This document shows positions 13,952 through 15,794 of a DNA stretch of 15,794 nucleotides, piece by piece (positions within the stretch are counted from its first letter, which is position 1; each line of letters begins with the position of its first letter). A program made the position numbers and the translations under genes. The stretch is from Cloacibacterium sp964530915 (GTDB taxonomy: Bacteria > Bacteroidota > Bacteroidia > Flavobacteriales > Weeksellaceae), in assembly GCA_964530915.1 (NCBI GenBank), contig CAZHCK010000059.1, positions 1 to 15,794 of the forward strand, written 5' to 3'. The notes under the pieces are model-generated. The model was not told where the DNA came from and searched no databases. It was given only the letters and a program-made list of their open reading frames with translations.

Positions 13952-15703
13952 ATGAAAGATTTTATAAAAAATGTATTTGCAAATATAGTAGCCATTCTTT
14001 TAATCGGAATAGTTTTATTTGGATTTATGGTATTGTTTTTTGTTGCAAGTGCAATGAGCAGTGACCAAAAACCTTACGTAGATAGTAACTCTGTTCTTAC
14101 CCTCAATTTTAACGGAAACGTTATCGATTCTTACACCGAAAAAGAAGAAAGCATCTTCGATTTTGGTCAAAGCAAAGATGTACTGCTGTTAGATGTAATT
14201 AAAGCTATTAACAATGCTAAAAATGATGAAAAAATCAAAGGCATAAGTATAGAAGTTGATGAATTACCAGCAGGAATTACTCAAGTAGACGATATAAGAG
14301 CTGCCATCGAAGATTTTAAAAAATCAGGAAAATTCGTGTATGCTTACGGAAATAACATGTCACAAAAATCCTATTATTTAGCTTCAGTAGCAGATAAAGT
14401 ATACCTTAATCCCGTGGGAATGATAGAACTCAAAGGAATGTCTACAGAAGTAACTTTCTTAAAAGATTTTGCCGCAAAATACGGAATTGGTGTAGATGTA
14501 ATCAGACACGGAAAATTCAAAGCTGCAGTAGAACCATTTATCAGAAATGATATTTCTCCTGAAAACAAAGAGCAACTTTCTACACTTCTCAATGACATTT
14601 GGGGAAATATATCTACTAAAATTAAAGTTTCTAGAAAACTAGACGATGCTACTTTCAAAACCGCAGTAGACAGTTTATATGGCTTTATGCCAGAATTAGT
14701 CGTGAAAAATAAATTGGCAGACCAACTGTTACAGAAATCTGAATACGAAAACCTAATTAAAAAACAACTCAAGTTAAAGTCTGACGAAAAAATCAACAGA
14801 ATTTCTGTAAATAAATATATCAATGCTTTAGACGAAGAGGAAAGCAATGACAACAAGATTGCCGTTCTCTACGCTGCCGGAGAAATCTTCAATGGTGATG
14901 AATATCAAAATATTCACTCTGAAAAATATGTAGAATATATCAAAGATTTAGCAGAAGATGATGACATAAAAGCAGTAGTTTTACGCGTAAATTCACCTGG
15001 TGGAAGCGGAAATGCTTCAGACGAAATCCTATTTGAATTACAACAACTTAAACTCAAAAAACCTTTAGTGGTTTCTTTCGGTGATTATGCAGCTTCTGGT
15101 GGTTATTATATCTCTATGGCAGCTGATAAAATCTATTCTTCGCCTAACACTTTAACGGGTTCTATCGGTGTTTTTGGCATGATTATGAATTTTAAAGATT
15201 TAGCCAATAGAAACGGTATTCGTTCTGACATTGTTTCAACTAACGCGAATTCGCAAGTTTACTCACCACTTTCTGGAGCAGCTCCTGGAACCATCCCTAT
15301 TTTAACCAAAAGCGTAGAAAGCACCTATAAAAGATTTGTGTATTTTGTAACTCAAAACAGAAAAAAATCTTTTGAACAGATTGACGCAATTGGCGGTGGT
15401 AGAGTTTGGAGCGGAACCAGAGCAAAGCAATTAGGCTTGGTAGACGAATTAGGCTCACTTCAACAAGCAATTAATTATGCTGCTACCAAAGCAAAATTGA
15501 AAGACTATTCACTAGACAGTTATCCTAGAAAATCTAACCCACTAGAAGAATTATTCAAACAAACTGAGGAAGATGAAATCGCTGCAAGAGTAATTTCTAA
15601 AAAAGTAGGAAAAGAAAATTATGAACTCTTCCAAAAAATAACCAATCCGAAACTGAATAACGGAATACAAATGGCACTACCTTATCAGATTACGATTAAA
15701 TAG
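13952..15703 (+). CDS. sppA: Signal peptide peptidase SppA, 67-kDa type
   Basis: SppA is a membrane-bound serine protease that degrades signal peptides left after export. This 583-residue protein has one N-terminal membrane segment (about 12-34) and two tandem ClpP/crotonase-like domains, as in the long E. coli form (618 residues). The first domain supplies the catalytic lysine, K190 in HGKFKAAVEPF, and the second the nucleophile S382 in GDYAASGGYY; LRVNSPGGSG (344-353) is the oxyanion-region motif. Both catalytic residues are present, so it should be active, with the bulk of the protein in the periplasm. The gene is divergent from folK. Its ATG at 13952 directly precedes the membrane segment, and a strong terminator follows 27 bases after the stop. 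Confidence 0.95.
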   Translation: MKDFIKNVFANIVAILLIGIVLFGFMVLFFVASAMSSDQKPYVDSNSVLTLNFNGNVIDSYTEKEESIFDFGQSKDVLLLDVIKAINNAKNDEKIKGISIEVDELPAGITQVDDIRAAIEDFKKSGKFVYAYGNNMSQKSYYLASVADKVYLNPVGMIELKGMSTEVTFLKDFAAKYGIGVDVIRHGKFKAAVEPFIRNDISPENKEQLSTLLNDIWGNISTKIKVSRKLDDATFKTAVDSLYGFMPELVVKNKLADQLLQKSEYENLIKKQLKLKSDEKINRISVNKYINALDEEESNDNKIAVLYAAGEIFNGDEYQNIHSEKYVEYIKDLAEDDDIKAVVLRVNSPGGSGNASDEILFELQQLKLKKPLVVSFGDYAASGGYYISMAADKIYSSPNTLTGSIGVFGMIMNFKDLANRNGIRSDIVSTNANSQVYSPLSGAAPGTIPILTKSVESTYKRFVYFVTQNRKKSFEQIDAIGGGRVWSGTRAKQLGLVDELGSLQQAINYAATKAKLKDYSLDSYPRKSNPLEELFKQTEEDEIAARVISKKVGKENYELFQKITNPKLNNGIQMALPYQITIK

Positions 15704-15730
15704 CAAAACATTTCCATCCATATTAAAACG

Positions 15731-15772
15731 AAATCGCCGTTTCAAAAATTTTGAAACGGCGATTTTAATTTT
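15731..15772 (+). terminator. Rho-independent terminator after sppA
   Basis: A perfect 17-bp inverted repeat (15731-15747 with 15749-15765, core ATCGCCGTTTC) is followed by TTTTAATTTTTT. It ends sppA transcription, and the A-rich left side could also serve a convergent gene beyond the window. Nothing else is recognisable to the right edge. Confidence 0.9.
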
Positions 15773-15794
15773 TTATAAAATATATCTTATGATC

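Noticed and set aside
14374..14856. Minus-strand open frame of 160 codons inside sppA
   Set aside because: Serine- and leucine-rich composition typical of the reverse frame of an AT-rich gene; sppA motifs account for the region.

Overview
The window looks like a chromosomal housekeeping segment from a low-GC member of the Bacteroidota, most likely a Flavobacteriia/Weeksellaceae relative (Chryseobacterium- or Cloacibacterium-like; genus not certain). The signs are strong AT bias, Bacteroidota-type TAnnTTTG promoter boxes, the phylum-typical DUF4290-murA pair, and OmpA proteins with a thrombospondin type-3 linker. I see no rRNA, tRNA, CRISPR array, phage or insertion sequence. A run of 10 Ns at 5145-5154 marks an assembly gap.

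Layout. The left edge (2-55) holds the last codons of a gene that enters from outside, closed by a terminator. A 225-base spacer with three phased 11-bp repeats follows. Next come a CxxCH haem-binding exported protein and a DCC-type thiol oxidoreductase one base apart, then DUF4290 and murA (1-base overlap). murA converges on a minus-strand DUF1801 gene across a shared terminator. A class I/II aminotransferase follows with its own promoter and a UUCG-loop terminator. After the gap region comes murB, then a RibB protein with a degenerate GTP-cyclohydrolase-II-like domain. This converges on a minus-strand recQ-fmt pair across a 30-bp palindrome. Further right, a minus-strand cluster folK-ompA-ompA (transcribed leftwards) is divergent from sppA, which ends in a strong terminator.

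Functionally the window mixes peptidoglycan precursor synthesis (MurA, MurB), riboflavin (RibB), folate (FolK), translation initiation (Fmt), DNA repair (RecQ), envelope anchoring (two OmpA paralogues) and membrane proteolysis (SppA). I found no convincing novel multi-gene system. The most informative points are at residue level: MurA carries Asp instead of the fosfomycin-target Cys; the RibA-like half of the riboflavin enzyme has lost its zinc cysteines and catalytic loop; RecQ has about 165 extra residues between its helicase core and zinc site. At DNA level the main points are the 11-bp repeats, a perfect TTGACC-17-TATAAT promoter beside the gap, and a terminator that contains the fmt stop codon.
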